Of a stretch of DNA of 64,000 nt, positions 55,409-64,000 are shown in pieces. Below the pieces are notes generated by a model, which was not told where the DNA came from, ran no database searches, and saw only the letters and a program-made list of their open reading frames with translations. The stretch comes from Nostoc sp. CHAB 5824. GTDB taxonomy: Bacteria; Cyanobacteriota; Cyanobacteriia; Cyanobacteriales; Nostocaceae. Position 1 is the first letter of the stretch, and the number at the start of each line of letters is the position of its first letter. The translations under genes and the position numbers were made by a program. The DNA lies in contig NZ_JAIVFT010000016.1 in NCBI RefSeq assembly GCF_020829665.1, forward strand, positions 1-64,000, read 5' to 3'.

Positions 55409-55657
55409 TTGCACAAGCTGCAAGCATTAGCACAAGAGAGTGATATCTCGCTTGAAGATTTGTTAAGCGCCAGGATAGAAAACTGGCTCAGTCAGCCGAC
55501 GAGCGAGTTTGCTCAAGCAGCTAACTATGTGTTGAAGAAAAATGCCGAATTGTACCGACGTTTAACACGATCATCTTCTCATAATGAAACGAGATTCAAA
55601 TTGGGTAATAATGCGATTGTCTCCGATACGCTCAGTAAACGCAAGAATGAAAGATAG
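55409..55657 (+). CDS. VapB/antitoxin-like protein, possibly lacking its start
   Basis: The frame reads LHKLQALAQESDISLEDLLS, ARIENWLSQPTSEFAQAANY, VLKKNAELYRRLT. This matches small antitoxins with a ribbon-helix-helix-like start and the AxxYVLxKNxELYRRL tail. In-frame homologous sequence extends upstream (ITINIFDEQ from about 55382) but no ATG, only a TTG at 55409. The C-terminal 20 residues are non-homologous, and no toxin gene follows. It is probably a decayed or orphan antitoxin. Confidence 0.5.
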   Translation: MHKLQALAQESDISLEDLLSARIENWLSQPTSEFAQAANYVLKKNAELYRRLTRSSSHNETRFKLGNNAIVSDTLSKRKNER

Positions 55658-55794
55658 CGATTGGCAAGGCTTTTTGTTGCAGATGAAACTCACATCATAA
55701 ATTTGGGAATAATAAATCATGCTTGAGAAATATTTGAAATGAATCTCAGCAGATTAAGTGTGTTTTTCTTGGCAATTCAAGGAGCAAATTGTTA

Positions 55795-56607
55795 ATGCAA
55801 GTAAGTTCATCAGGGATTAAGCTAGGTTGTGCAATTGTAAGCAGCAGTTGTTTAGCGGCGGTAATCATCGGTTTTAGTGGAGCAAGTGCTTCTGCTACTC
55901 AATTCATCACAATTGAAAGCACTGGCACTTTATCAGGAACTATCGAACTTCCCAGAAACAATCCCAATTTCAATAACAGTATTACTCGTATTGATACGGA
56001 TGAAACTGGAACTTATTATCGGAACTTAGGCACTAATAATAATCCTAATTATGTTCCTGTATACCAGTCAGACTATTTGCAGGTAAGAACACGCTCTGAT
56101 GGAAGTCTGCATTACTTCGTTGACTTTAAAGGTATTCCCTTTGTCTCCTTCGATGGTGTTCTGACATCGCCGATTCTTTCTGGTGGTCAGTTGACTCCCT
56201 ATAAATACCAAGGACAATTGCCAGGAACCAAATTTCAAGGAGTGGTTCAGGATGAATTTAATTTCATAAAAGCCTTATACACTGGTACTGTTATTGATCC
56301 AGATAGTGGAAAGCAATATCAGGGCACTTTTGAAGTCAGTGGATATGGGGAACGATATAGCGATCGCAATGGTAGTTTAACTCCCACAGTCTTTGATTTT
56401 CAGTCTGATATTCCAGGTTTGCCAACTGTAACATCCTTGGCTATAACTAACGTTCCCTTGGCGAGTTTGAGAATCAAAGTACCTATAATTGAAACTTCTA
56501 TTCCAGAACCAACTAGCGTTTTCGGAACCCTGATAGTGGCTGGTTTTGGTATTCTTTTGAAAAGAAGAAAAGACATCTCCTCTAAGAGGATGTTTGGAAA
56601 GTCGTAA
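55795..56607 (+). CDS. Secreted PEP-CTERM protein
   Basis: A 270-residue exported protein. The signal region (LGCAIVSSSCLAAVIIGFSG, ASASATQF) is followed by a beta-rich body without known domain. The C-terminus has the exosortase sorting signal IPEPTSVFGTLIVAGFGILL followed by KRRKD. It should be anchored or released at the cell surface after processing. ATG 55795 has GGAG at 55781-55784; a TTG at 55789 is less likely. Function unknown. Confidence 0.8.
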   Translation: MQVSSSGIKLGCAIVSSSCLAAVIIGFSGASASATQFITIESTGTLSGTIELPRNNPNFNNSITRIDTDETGTYYRNLGTNNNPNYVPVYQSDYLQVRTRSDGSLHYFVDFKGIPFVSFDGVLTSPILSGGQLTPYKYQGQLPGTKFQGVVQDEFNFIKALYTGTVIDPDSGKQYQGTFEVSGYGERYSDRNGSLTPTVFDFQSDIPGLPTVTSLAITNVPLASLRIKVPIIETSIPEPTSVFGTLIVAGFGILLKRRKDISSKRMFGKS

Positions 56608-56661
56608 AGTATAATAAAAACCACGCTTCCATTCTTCTCACCTGCTCTTGAAAGGCTTTGA

Positions 56662-56694
56662 AACCCCCATTACCTATGTTAGGGAATGGGGGTT
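56662..56694. terminator. Bidirectional hairpin between convergent genes
   Basis: Arms 56662-56671 and 56685-56694 pair over 10 bp, then an inner 4-bp stem follows one mismatch, with a TGT loop. It lies between the PEP-CTERM gene (rightward) and the EbsA-like gene (leftward). Confidence 0.7.
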
Positions 56695-56756
56695 AAGCTT
56701 TTGAAATTTTAAATTTTAAAGACGAGCCGAACTAACAAAAGTCCGGCTGAATTTTA

Positions 56757-57131
56757 TCAATCGTCTATACGCAGTAGCTTGCGGTAAAACGGTTGTGAAA
56801 AATCGGTTGCACGATGACGTTTATAGTTGTCCATAAGTTCAATTAAAAAATTAATAAACTCGAAACTAGCCATCATCAGTTCGTAACTCAGATCAGCGTT
56901 GCCATCAAACTGGATTCGGCAACGGGTTAAGTCTGAGGGTAAAGTAGCAACATTCCAGGAGGCGACAAAGGGGACATGATCGCTAGCTTCTATCCTTCGC
57001 TGTCCCTCCAAGACTCCTTTTTGATAAAGGCTAATGGCATAAGGCAAGAAATTCCGCTTAGTGCCCTGAACGTAAGGTAAGTAAACACTGGCTTGTTGTT
57101 GAGTGGCAGGTTGGAGTTGGTCAATAGACAT
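56757..57131 (-). CDS. ebsA: EbsA-like type IV pilus-associated protein
   Basis: A 124-residue soluble protein beginning MSIDQLQPATQQQASVYLPY, then VQGTKRNFLPYAISLYQKGV, FVASWNVATLPSDLTRCRIQ and FDGNADLSYELMMASFEF. Length and phrases match what I recall of EbsA, a cyanobacterial protein tied to type IV pilus assembly and biofilm self-suppression in Synechococcus elongatus. Identification is from memory of family sequence, not from a search, so confidence is moderate. No other pilus gene is adjacent. Confidence 0.55.
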   Translation of the reverse strand: MSIDQLQPATQQQASVYLPYVQGTKRNFLPYAISLYQKGVLEGQRRIEASDHVPFVASWNVATLPSDLTRCRIQFDGNADLSYELMMASFEFINFLIELMDNYKRHRATDFSQPFYRKLLRIDD

Positions 57132-57319
57132 TGTTAAATATTCCTCAAGTTAGTAGGCAACTGGGGATATTAGTAGTGTTCCCAAAAGATGTGTCTAAAG
57201 CACATAGTAGAGAGCAGGGGTAAAATTCCTCTCCTCTGCACCCTTCTCCCTGCCCCTTTGCTTCTTCTCCATGCCCAAAAAATGAAGTTACTGCTAAGAA
57301 ATATTAAAATTTCGGTTAG

Positions 57320-57499
57320 AATAATGCTGCATTAACTTTTATCAAAGCTGGGGACGATAACACTAAAAATCCTCACTGTAAAGTGGTGGATATTATTATT
57401 GCTGTTTCTCCCAACAATGAGCTACTGCTACCTTGCTATTACTTTGCTCAAACCGGAGTTCTCATTCAAGAAAGTCTACTCTACAAGCTTCCTGCCTAA
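57320..57499 (+). pseudogene. C-terminal remnant, possibly of a radical-SAM protein
   Basis: The plus strand reads IKAGDDNTKNPHCKVVDIII and AVSPNNELLLPCYYFAQTGV, ending LIQESLLYKLPA and TAA at 57497-57499. The phrase SPNN-LLLPCYY resembles the auxiliary Cys region of some radical-SAM enzymes. No start or N-terminal half is present. The family call is tentative; that it is a gene fragment is more secure than which family. The spacer 57132-57734 holds nothing else. Confidence 0.35.
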
Positions 57500-57734
57500 G
57501 TGGCTATCAAAGGAATCAAGCCTCTGTTTAAGAGTAGCAAACGTGGTTAATGCAAGGTAATTACGCAGAGTGGCGGTGACAAAAAAGGTAGTCCCAGTGG
57601 CTTTTGGCTTAGGGATAGCGGGTATTGCAGTTTGCCCATTCCGATTAATATCGGGAAAAGTAGCTTAGGGATATTTGTCCGTAAAATTACTAACTGTAGA
57701 CAAATACTGGTTTTTGAATCAAGTAACCTAACCT

Positions 57735-59141
57735 ATGCCAGCGAATTCCTGGCCCGAAGAAGATTCTTATCAAGAGCTTGATCCGCTCAACTCCTTATTG
57801 TCTGACCTATCAGTAGATGAGGAGTCAGTGTTAGAGGCAGATCCTGTGTCTCTAACACCTCGGTTTCAAGGTCGTAGACGTAAGGCTGCTCTAGTCCTGA
57901 CTGTTGTCTGGAGTGGCACGATCGCTCTACATTTAGTTTCTTGGGCTTCTATATTTATTTTAGGACTGACCACTATTCTAGGATTTCATGCCTTGGTGGT
58001 AGTGTTTACTAAATCCCGCCGCTATCCAAAAGAAATACAAGGCGATTTGCCCTCTGTATCTGTGCTAGTGGCTGCGAAAAACGAGGAAGCGGTAATTGCT
58101 AAATTAGTCAAAAATCTTTGTAATCTGGAATATCCAGGTGGGCAGTACGAAGTATGGATAATTGACGATCACAGCAGTGATAGCACGCCGCATTTATTAG
58201 CAGAATTAGAGCAGAAACACAACCAACTGAAAGTATTAAGGCGTTCAGCAGAAGCTAGTGGTGGCAAATCGGGGGCTTTGAATCAGGTATTGCCGCTGAC
58301 AAAGGGCGACATTATAGCAGTATTTGATGCTGATGCCCAAGTAACACCAGACTTGTTGCAACAAGTAATACCTTTATTTCAGAGAGAAAAGGTGGGGGCG
58401 GTGCAGGTGCGAAAAGCGATCGCCAACGCTAAAGCAAACTTTTGGACTAAGGGTCAAATGGCGGAAATGGCGCTTGATACCTGGTTTCAGCAACAGCGAA
58501 CTGCCCTTGGTGGGATTGGCGAATTGCGGGGCAATGGTCAATTTGTCCGGCGTTCAGCCTTGGAAAGCTGCGGTGGCTGGAATGAAGAAACCATTACCGA
58601 TGATTTGGATTTGACACTCCGTTTACATTTGGAGAAATGGGATATTGAGTGTGTTTTCCATCCAGCGGTACAAGAAGAAGGAGTGACAAGTGCGATCGCA
58701 CTTTGGCACCAGCGCAACCGTTGGGCAGAAGGCGGTTATCAGCGCTATTTGGATTATTGGGATTTAATTCTCAAAAACCGCATGGGAGGGCGCAAAAGCT
58801 GGGATTTGCTGATTTTTATGCTGATTATGTATATCTTGCCAACAGCAACAGTACCAGATTTATTAATGGCGATCGCTCGTCATCGTCCACCAATGTTAAG
58901 TCCCATCACAGGCTTGTCTGTTACTATGTCGATGGTCGGGATGTTTACAGGTCTAAGGCGCATACGTCAAGATCAGAAATTTTCACCTTCTACATATTTT
59001 CTGATGCTGGTGCAAACCCTGCGTGGCAGTTTATATATGTTGCACTGGTTAGTCGTCATGAGCAGTACTACTGCCCGCATGTCGGTAAGACCAAAGCGCC
59101 TGAAATGGGTGAAAACCTTGCATACGGGAAATGGGGAATAG
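57735..59141 (+). CDS. Family 2 glycosyltransferase, membrane-bound (possible MgdA)
   Basis: A 468-residue processive-type GT2. An acidic N-terminus precedes two membrane helices (about 50-90). The catalytic domain has SVSVLVAAKNEEAVIAKLVK, VWIIDDHSSD, DADAQ (DxD), TDDLDLTLRL and the QRNRWAEGG (QxxRW) motif. Two or three more helices follow (WDLLIFMLIMYILPTATVPD). Layout and size fit cyanobacterial MgdA, which makes monoglucosyldiacylglycerol, the first glycolipid step; cellulose-synthase-like enzymes are the alternative. The call as GT2 is firm, the MgdA name is a moderate inference. Confidence 0.85.
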   Translation: MPANSWPEEDSYQELDPLNSLLSDLSVDEESVLEADPVSLTPRFQGRRRKAALVLTVVWSGTIALHLVSWASIFILGLTTILGFHALVVVFTKSRRYPKEIQGDLPSVSVLVAAKNEEAVIAKLVKNLCNLEYPGGQYEVWIIDDHSSDSTPHLLAELEQKHNQLKVLRRSAEASGGKSGALNQVLPLTKGDIIAVFDADAQVTPDLLQQVIPLFQREKVGAVQVRKAIANAKANFWTKGQMAEMALDTWFQQQRTALGGIGELRGNGQFVRRSALESCGGWNEETITDDLDLTLRLHLEKWDIECVFHPAVQEEGVTSAIALWHQRNRWAEGGYQRYLDYWDLILKNRMGGRKSWDLLIFMLIMYILPTATVPDLLMAIARHRPPMLSPITGLSVTMSMVGMFTGLRRIRQDQKFSPSTYFLMLVQTLRGSLYMLHWLVVMSSTTARMSVRPKRLKWVKTLHTGNGE

Positions 59142-59154
59142 CCCCTTTGGGGAA

Positions 59155-59180
59155 TTAAAAATTAAAAATTAAAAATGTAA
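59155..59180 (+). repeat. Short AT tandem ATTAAAA
   Basis: Three tandem ATTAAAA-like heptamers follow the glycosyltransferase gene. Similar units appear in other Nostoc spacers. Confidence 0.5.
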
Positions 59181-59209
59181 AATTACCAAAAATAATTTTG
59201 CATTTTTTT

Positions 59210-61270
59210 TTATTCATCATCCACTTCTGATTCCTCTACCCACTCAGGTGTAGTTACGGAATCGGAGAATTCTGTGGAATCCTCTGTGAAACGGATAATT
59301 TGTCCGTTGAAGAATTCTGCTAGACGTTGAGCTGCGATCGCTACTTCGTCAACTTCCCAGTCAGGTGCAGGTGTTCGCTGTGGGGGTGAAGGTAAAGTTT
59401 GCAACCCATTTCTATTTACCCCGTTTCCATTTGCCCCGTTTCCATTTGCCCCATTACCATTTCTTGCTGCTAACTCGGTTTTTTGTGGTGCTGGTGGCGG
59501 AGTTACTGGTTGCGGTACTGGCGCTGGAGGCGGAATTTGCTGGTTGTAACTGGGAGTTGGTGGCTGCTGAACGCGATTAGAGTCTTTTGGGGAAGGATTT
59601 TTTTTGGCTGAGGTAGAGTTTGAAGAAGTTCCTTTTTCTATATTTATCTGGATTTCACGCTGAAAAGTCTGCTGGAAAGCTGCCGTAATCATAGGTAGAT
59701 AAGATTTCCCCTTGTCATACCACGCCTGTTTGATAGCAATTCGAGCCACAACACCGTCGAACTCAATGAGTTGGCTCATTTGGCGCAGCATTTCTTGCCT
59801 TGATTTTGGCTGGAGGTTAGCAAGCACCTGTTGCCAAACCTGAGTTAAGTCATATTCTGCTTCCTCAACAACTTCAGAAGTTACTGGTTCAACGTTCGTG
59901 GGTGAAACGGCTACAGATACAGGTTCTGGGGTTGGTGGTGAAACTGAGTTAGCAACAGAATTGTGATTTGTTTGCCGTTCAACTGCAGGAGATGAAGTAA
60001 CGGGCTGATTTTGGGCAGCCACTAGATGATTAGGGGATGCAGAATTATGATTTGTTTGCGGTTCAGCTACAGGTAAAGAAGAGACTGGGTGATTTTGGGC
60101 AACTGCTGGAGGATAGCTTGGAGATACAGCAGGTGTGAGAACTCGCGGCGCGACATTTACGGTTTGTGGCTGAATATTCGTCGCACTGGGTAACAATCCT
60201 AGTAATGTTACTTCCAGCCATAAACGCGGTTGGGTGCTGTTTTTAATTTGTACTTCCGATGTTCGCAAGTGTTGCTGTCCTGCCAAAATTACGCTCATAT
60301 CGAAGTATTGAGCAAACTCAATCAGCGCTGTCCAGGTTTGCTGAGTACAAGCAACCAAATCGTGGCGATTGGGTGCAGTTTTGGCAATCAGTAAATCGCG
60401 GTAGAAGGCGGCGAGATTTTGCAGAAGAGTTAGGGGTTCTCGGCCACGATCTAGAATTTTGTAGGTACAGTCCAGAACTGCTTCAGGTTTATCTTGAGCG
60501 ATCGCATTTAAAAGCGCTAGCAAGTCCTGTTCGCTTACCGTCCCAACCAAATCCCAAACTCTATCCGGTGTCACTTCACCCGCTAATAAACCCAATTGGT
60601 CAAGTAGACTTTCGGCATCTCGCAACCCTCCCTGAGCAAGTTGAGCTACCAGAGTTACAGCGTCGGGTGAAATATGAATGTTTTCATAAGATGCGATCGC
60701 AGTTAAATGCTTCACCATCGCCTCTAACTGAATGCGTCTAAAATCAAACCTTTGACAGCGCGAAATAATTGTTGGTAAGACCCGTTGCGGGTCTGTTGTC
60801 GCCAATACAAAAACTACATGTCTCGGTGGTTCTTCCAGGGTCTTAAGTAGTGCGTTGAATGCCTGGGTACTAAGCATGTGGCACTCATCGATTACATAAA
60901 CCTTGTAGCGACATTGCACAGGAGCAAACTGAGCTTTTTCAATCAATTCGCGGATATTATCGACACCAGTATTACTAGCGGCGTCGATTTCAATTACATC
61001 TAAGGCGTAGCCCTTGGTAATCCCCTGACAAACATCACACACGCCGCAGGGCGCAGCAGTAGGCTTGTCACTTTTGAGACAATTGAGGGATTTAGCCAGA
61101 ATCCGGGCACTAGAAGTTTTCCCCGTACCTCTGGGCCCAGTGAATAAATAGGCGGGGGCGATTTTGGATGTGCCGATCGCGTTCGTGAGGGTGGTAGCGA
61201 TCGCCTCTTGTCCCACCAGTTCAGCAAAACTTTTGGGGCGATATTTGTGGTGCAGGGGTTCGTAAGACAT
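59210..61270 (-). CDS. dnaX: DNA polymerase III gamma/tau subunit
   Basis: A 686-residue clamp-loader ATPase. Present are Walker A GPRGTGKTSSARILAKSLN, a zinc-binding CGVCDVCQ loop, DECHMLSTQAFNALLKTLEE, and sensor motif ISRCQRFDFRR. Residues about 370-640 form a long Pro/Ala/Asn-rich tail, including an NGNGANGNG tandem (plus-strand 59405-59460), before a short acidic end. No intein is present, although some cyanobacterial DnaX carry one. ATG 61270 (MSYEPLHHKYRPKSFAELVG) is preferred to a TTG at 61297. Length is typical of a full tau form. Confidence 0.95.
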   Translation of the reverse strand: MSYEPLHHKYRPKSFAELVGQEAIATTLTNAIGTSKIAPAYLFTGPRGTGKTSSARILAKSLNCLKSDKPTAAPCGVCDVCQGITKGYALDVIEIDAASNTGVDNIRELIEKAQFAPVQCRYKVYVIDECHMLSTQAFNALLKTLEEPPRHVVFVLATTDPQRVLPTIISRCQRFDFRRIQLEAMVKHLTAIASYENIHISPDAVTLVAQLAQGGLRDAESLLDQLGLLAGEVTPDRVWDLVGTVSEQDLLALLNAIAQDKPEAVLDCTYKILDRGREPLTLLQNLAAFYRDLLIAKTAPNRHDLVACTQQTWTALIEFAQYFDMSVILAGQQHLRTSEVQIKNSTQPRLWLEVTLLGLLPSATNIQPQTVNVAPRVLTPAVSPSYPPAVAQNHPVSSLPVAEPQTNHNSASPNHLVAAQNQPVTSSPAVERQTNHNSVANSVSPPTPEPVSVAVSPTNVEPVTSEVVEEAEYDLTQVWQQVLANLQPKSRQEMLRQMSQLIEFDGVVARIAIKQAWYDKGKSYLPMITAAFQQTFQREIQINIEKGTSSNSTSAKKNPSPKDSNRVQQPPTPSYNQQIPPPAPVPQPVTPPPAPQKTELAARNGNGANGNGANGNGVNRNGLQTLPSPPQRTPAPDWEVDEVAIAAQRLAEFFNGQIIRFTEDSTEFSDSVTTPEWVEESEVDDE

Positions 61271-61749
61271 GGAAATATAGACTTCAATGCCTTTCAATGT
61301 GAATTAGTAGCACCGAGTCGAGTTTGGGATTCAATTATTTTAAACTCTCGTACCTGCTTTGTTTCTTGATGTTGCTATAGCGCAAGACTCAACTAATGCC
61401 GTAAATTTTGGCACTCAGTAAAGCAAGTAACCAGAGCTTAAGCTGATGCGCGTCTAAAGTATATAAACACTCTATTGGGTCGTTAACTGTTGACTGTTGA
61501 CGGGTTTTCAGTCATCAGTCATCAGGTAAATGTACAATATTATTTGCGTAACAGCTTATCCTCTACTATGATTTCGACATCAATGTATCGGAATTATAGC
61601 ATATCATTTAGTACATTTGTTCTAATAATAAGGAGTGGTAAGCAGAGGAGAATAACTCTTGACAAATGACAAATGACAATACATTTTATTGAATGAACTA
61701 GCGCCATAATCCAGTGCGATCGCTACAATCTTAAGATAAGCAAAACTCG
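61271..61749. other. Intergenic region
   Basis: About 480 bp. A CAGTCATCAGTCATCAGG tandem occurs near 61509-61526 and GTTGACTGTTGACGGG near 61490. Otherwise no feature; holds promoters of dnaX and the gene at 61750. Confidence 0.4.
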
Positions 61750-62448
61750 ATGGTGCAGCAGATGCTCAAGCGGCTATTTCAATGGTTCAAAAAGCTTTTT
61801 CAGAGCTTGTTTGGTGGAAAACAGACTGTCTCAAAATATAGGGGTAATTTGCAAAAAGAACCAGCACCACCCTTAAGCGATACGGATCTGGAATTTCTCT
61901 TCAACGAACTGTTGCAAGGAGTACATCAAGCACGAGGGGAAGAGTGGGCCCGGAAGTGGTTGCATAATATTGAACATCGCATCCCAACTGAACGCTGGGT
62001 TGAGTGGTTAGGGCGGTTTGGTGAAAGATTGCTCGCATCACCTACACCTAATAATGAAATAGCTGCGCGGTTAGTGCAACTGGGTGAGTTGGGCATCGGA
62101 GAAATCGGAGATGTTGCCTATAGTATTGGAATGCAGTTGTTGACGCGCAATCAAGGCGAACCAATTTGGGAATATGAAGGGCCAGATGTTGTCAGCACAA
62201 CATTACCATCTGAGCCAACCGCCCCAATATCAGAGTCAGCAGATGGGCTAGAAAACCTTCCTGAGGGAGAATACCAAACTGTCACCCTAGAAGAGTTGTT
62301 TGTGATGTTACAGGAGGATGAAAACTTACGCCAGCAAATTGCCCAACAGCTTGCCGTTGAGACAGATGATCCACAAGTGCTTGTCCAGGCATTGATTAAT
62401 CAATTATATCCTGCTGGTCAATCGACTCCAGAGCAAACAGAAAATTAA
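61750..62448 (+). CDS. Cyanobacterial protein of unknown function (paralogue A)
   Basis: A 232-residue protein. A basic amphipathic start (MLKRLFQWFKKLFQSLFGG) may touch membranes. The core (DLEFLFNELLQGVHQARGEE, RIPTERWVEWLGRFGERLLA, GELGIGEIGDVAYSIGMQLL) is helical and is repeated closely in the next gene. Then comes a single EPIWEYEGPDVV unit and a terminal helical region LEELFVMLQEDENLRQQIAQ. No TPR part is present, unlike its neighbour. No family known to me. Confidence 0.7.
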   Translation: MVQQMLKRLFQWFKKLFQSLFGGKQTVSKYRGNLQKEPAPPLSDTDLEFLFNELLQGVHQARGEEWARKWLHNIEHRIPTERWVEWLGRFGERLLASPTPNNEIAARLVQLGELGIGEIGDVAYSIGMQLLTRNQGEPIWEYEGPDVVSTTLPSEPTAPISESADGLENLPEGEYQTVTLEELFVMLQEDENLRQQIAQQLAVETDDPQVLVQALINQLYPAGQSTPEQTEN

Positions 62449-62637
62449 CTGCTTCGCAAAGGCAAAACTCAAGAGTTGAATCTGGGAATTGTAACGTTGT
62501 AATGCTATGCTCTTGAAGTTTGGTATATTTTTTGCTAATTTGCGACGGAAGCGCTATCCGAATCTCATGGATTTTTACGTAATTGATGATTTTTTTAACA
62601 CAACGATGGCTACAATCTAGAAAAACAAAATCCAAGA

Positions 62638-64000
62638 GTGTGGCAGATGCTCAGGCGGATATCGCAGTCGCTTAAAAGATTTTTAAGGCGCCTCATTGAA
62701 AGTAAGCAGGCTAGTTCTCTCAAGGGTGCGAGAGGGCGCAATCTGGTGGAGGTACTACCAGAACTCACCAATGCCGATCTGGAACAATTGTTTATCCAAT
62801 TGTTAGAAGGCGTGCATCAAGCACGAGGACGACAGTGGGCATTGAGGTATCTGCAAAGGATCGAAAATCGGATTTCGGCTGAACGCTGGATAGATTGGTT
62901 GGTGATGTTTGGCGAAAGGTTGCTAGCTTCACCTACACCGAATCCTCTTTTAGCAACAAAGATGGTGCAATTGGGGGAACTTGGTGTTGGCAGAATTGGA
63001 GATGTTGCTTATGAAATTGGCATCCGGCTGATGCAAAACTCACCCACACAAATAGAGGATGAGGAAAATCAGGCGCACGATGGGGTAGAAATTACTCCTG
63101 GGCAAGAACTGATCCGCAATTTGGGCGAACAGTTATGGGAGTATGATGAGCCAGATGTGATAGAAACCACTCCTGGGCAAGAACTGATTCGCAATTTGGG
63201 CGAGCAGTTATGGGAGTATGATGAGCCAGATGTCGTAGAAATCACAACCGATGAAGAAATCCCAACTTCGCCTGGGCAAGAGCTAATCCGTAGCTTAGGT
63301 GAAGAGTTATGGGAATATGATGTGCAAGATGTTGAACCAATAACGCCAGCGTCCGAAAATGCCTCTTTTGAGGAAAGAGTGACCGAAAATTTAGAGGAAC
63401 TGGTATTGGAGTCTGAAAGGGAAGACGTCCAAACCACGATCCCCGAAAATTTCCCTCTCCCCGCAGCGGAAGATTCAATCACCTCATTAGCTGAACTGAG
63501 GTTCGGCGATGAAGAAGAAGTTACTCCAACTACAACAAAAGCAAATCTCCTTTCCACTGGGCAAAGAACTGAATTAACAACATCCTCGTCAGAGGAAACC
63601 TGGGATAACACTTTGACGAGTTTAGAGCCAAATGTGGCTTATACCCTAGATGAGTTGTGGGTGAGATTGGATCAAAGTACCAATTTAGTCCAGCAACTTG
63701 CTTCTAACTTGGCAGTTCAAAGTAGTAATTCCCCAGGTATTATTGAGCGACATAGTGATAATCCGATTACCCAGGCTCAAGGGTGGTTTTACCAAGGTCT
63801 AAGCCAAGCGAAAACAGGAGATTTGTTGGGCGCGATCGCATCTTATGACCAAGCCATCGAACTTCAACCAGAATTTTCCGAATATTGGTTTAATCGAGGC
63901 TTGACGCTGTTCCATTTAGAACGTTTTGATGAAGCGATCGCATCTTACCAAACAGCCATAGAACTAAAACCCGACTTCTACAAAGCTTGGTACAACCGGG
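62638..64000 (+). CDS. Paralogue B: same N-terminal domain plus 25-residue repeats and TPRs (partial)
   Basis: The frame is open from GTG 62638 (ATG 62647 internal) to the window edge, 454 residues so far. Residues about 40-140 repeat the core of the preceding gene (LEGVHQARGRQWALRYLQRI, GELGVGRIGDVAYEIGIRLM). A repeat region follows with three TPGQELIRNLGEQLWEYD-like units. An acidic linker leads to YTLDELWVRLDQSTNLVQQL, matching the end domain of paralogue A, and then TPRs of the cyanobacterial type (LGAIASYDQAIELQPEFSEY, EAIASYQTAIELKPDFYKAW). It continues beyond 64000. Confidence 0.75.
   Translation, partial: MWQMLRRISQSLKRFLRRLIESKQASSLKGARGRNLVEVLPELTNADLEQLFIQLLEGVHQARGRQWALRYLQRIENRISAERWIDWLVMFGERLLASPTPNPLLATKMVQLGELGVGRIGDVAYEIGIRLMQNSPTQIEDEENQAHDGVEITPGQELIRNLGEQLWEYDEPDVIETTPGQELIRNLGEQLWEYDEPDVVEITTDEEIPTSPGQELIRSLGEELWEYDVQDVEPITPASENASFEERVTENLEELVLESEREDVQTTIPENFPLPAAEDSITSLAELRFGDEEEVTPTTTKANLLSTGQRTELTTSSSEETWDNTLTSLEPNVAYTLDELWVRLDQSTNLVQQLASNLAVQSSNSPGIIERHSDNPITQAQGWFYQGLSQAKTGDLLGAIASYDQAIELQPEFSEYWFNRGLTLFHLERFDEAIASYQTAIELKPDFYKAWYNR
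63091..63340 (+). repeat. Intragenic 75/99-bp coding repeat
   Basis: CCTGGGCAAGA recurs at 63097, 63172 and 63271. Units 1 and 2 are nearly identical (75-bp period) while unit 3 is more diverged and spaced 99 bp. Each encodes PGQELIR-LGE-LWEYD. Confidence 0.85.

Noticed and set aside
58649..59158. 169-codon frame within the glycosyltransferase gene
   Set aside because: It overlaps the GT2 frame, which has all catalytic motifs.
60259..60741. 160-codon plus-strand frame inside dnaX
   Set aside because: Antisense to conserved DnaX coding sequence, no family features.
63069..63611. 180-codon minus-strand Ser-rich frame with repeats
   Set aside because: It is the antisense of the repeat region of paralogue B; the plus-strand frame continues through TPRs.

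Overview
The window looks like chromosomal DNA of a filamentous, probably heterocyst-forming (Nostoc-like) cyanobacterium. The evidence is the abundance of the HIP1 octamer GCGATCGC, moderate-to-low GC with AT-rich spacers, Nostoc-type short interspersed repeats in the spacers, and cyanobacterial marker families: CURT1/CAAD, Ycf23, AvaK-type PRC/DUF2382 proteins, ScyD/ScyE, DUF1400 hydrolase, EbsA-like and Uma2 proteins. No rRNA, tRNA or CRISPR array was seen. Gene order is that of an ordinary, loosely packed chromosome with many decayed genes.

Left part (1-15 kb): remnants of a transposase and a PIN toxin; a compact inorganic-carbon operon (SbtA-like Na+/HCO3- transporter, SbtB-like PII protein, Tat-exported beta-carbonic anhydrase); a membrane histidine kinase; CURT1; an SLH protein; a frameshifted Uma2 gene; a second, CBS-like histidine kinase; a GH57 enzyme; a secreted ScyD/ScyE-like protein; and an SDR.

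Peptide-export island (15.9-23.3 kb): a C39-peptidase ABC transporter, three small precursors with double-glycine leaders sharing the pattern LTxxEExxLxGG, and a divergent HlyD adaptor. Two precursors are tandem paralogues with cysteine-free, glycine-rich cores. The third has a Lys/Thr-rich core ending in an amphipathic segment. This is the most coherent candidate for an under-described system: the transporter would cut each leader after GG and export the core with HlyD and an outer-membrane channel encoded elsewhere. No modification enzyme is visible. A perfect 27-bp-stem hairpin closes the island.

Middle (23.3-44.5 kb): a DUF1400 alpha/beta hydrolase, a Kir-type K+ channel, a run of three PRC/DUF2382 (AvaK-like) stress proteins, a caspase-like protein whose catalytic His/Cys are replaced by Tyr/Ser (pseudo-orthocaspase), ATP sulfurylase, a long TPR gene broken by two in-frame stops, a coupled small-gene pair whose first member has a stop, mnmA, a SPOR-domain protein, Uma2, a methyltransferase, ycf23, a DegT aminotransferase and a FetB-type permease.

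Right part (44.5-64 kb): three co-oriented nuclease-like genes (PD-(D/E)XK-like, HNH, Rpn/DUF4351), a coiled-coil membrane protein, a SucC/SucD-like pair whose alpha subunit lacks the phosphohistidine, DUF1499 and DUF2252 exported proteins, an internally deleted IS630 remnant, a PEP-CTERM protein, an EbsA-like pilus protein, a GT2 glycosyltransferase (possibly the glucolipid synthase MgdA), dnaX, and two adjacent paralogues. The second paralogue carries an internal 25-residue repeat plus TPRs and runs off the window edge.

A recurring theme is gene decay: at least ten broken or remnant genes are visible (transposases, PIN, Uma2 twice, TPR twice, WD40, a small-gene pair, a possible radical-SAM tail).
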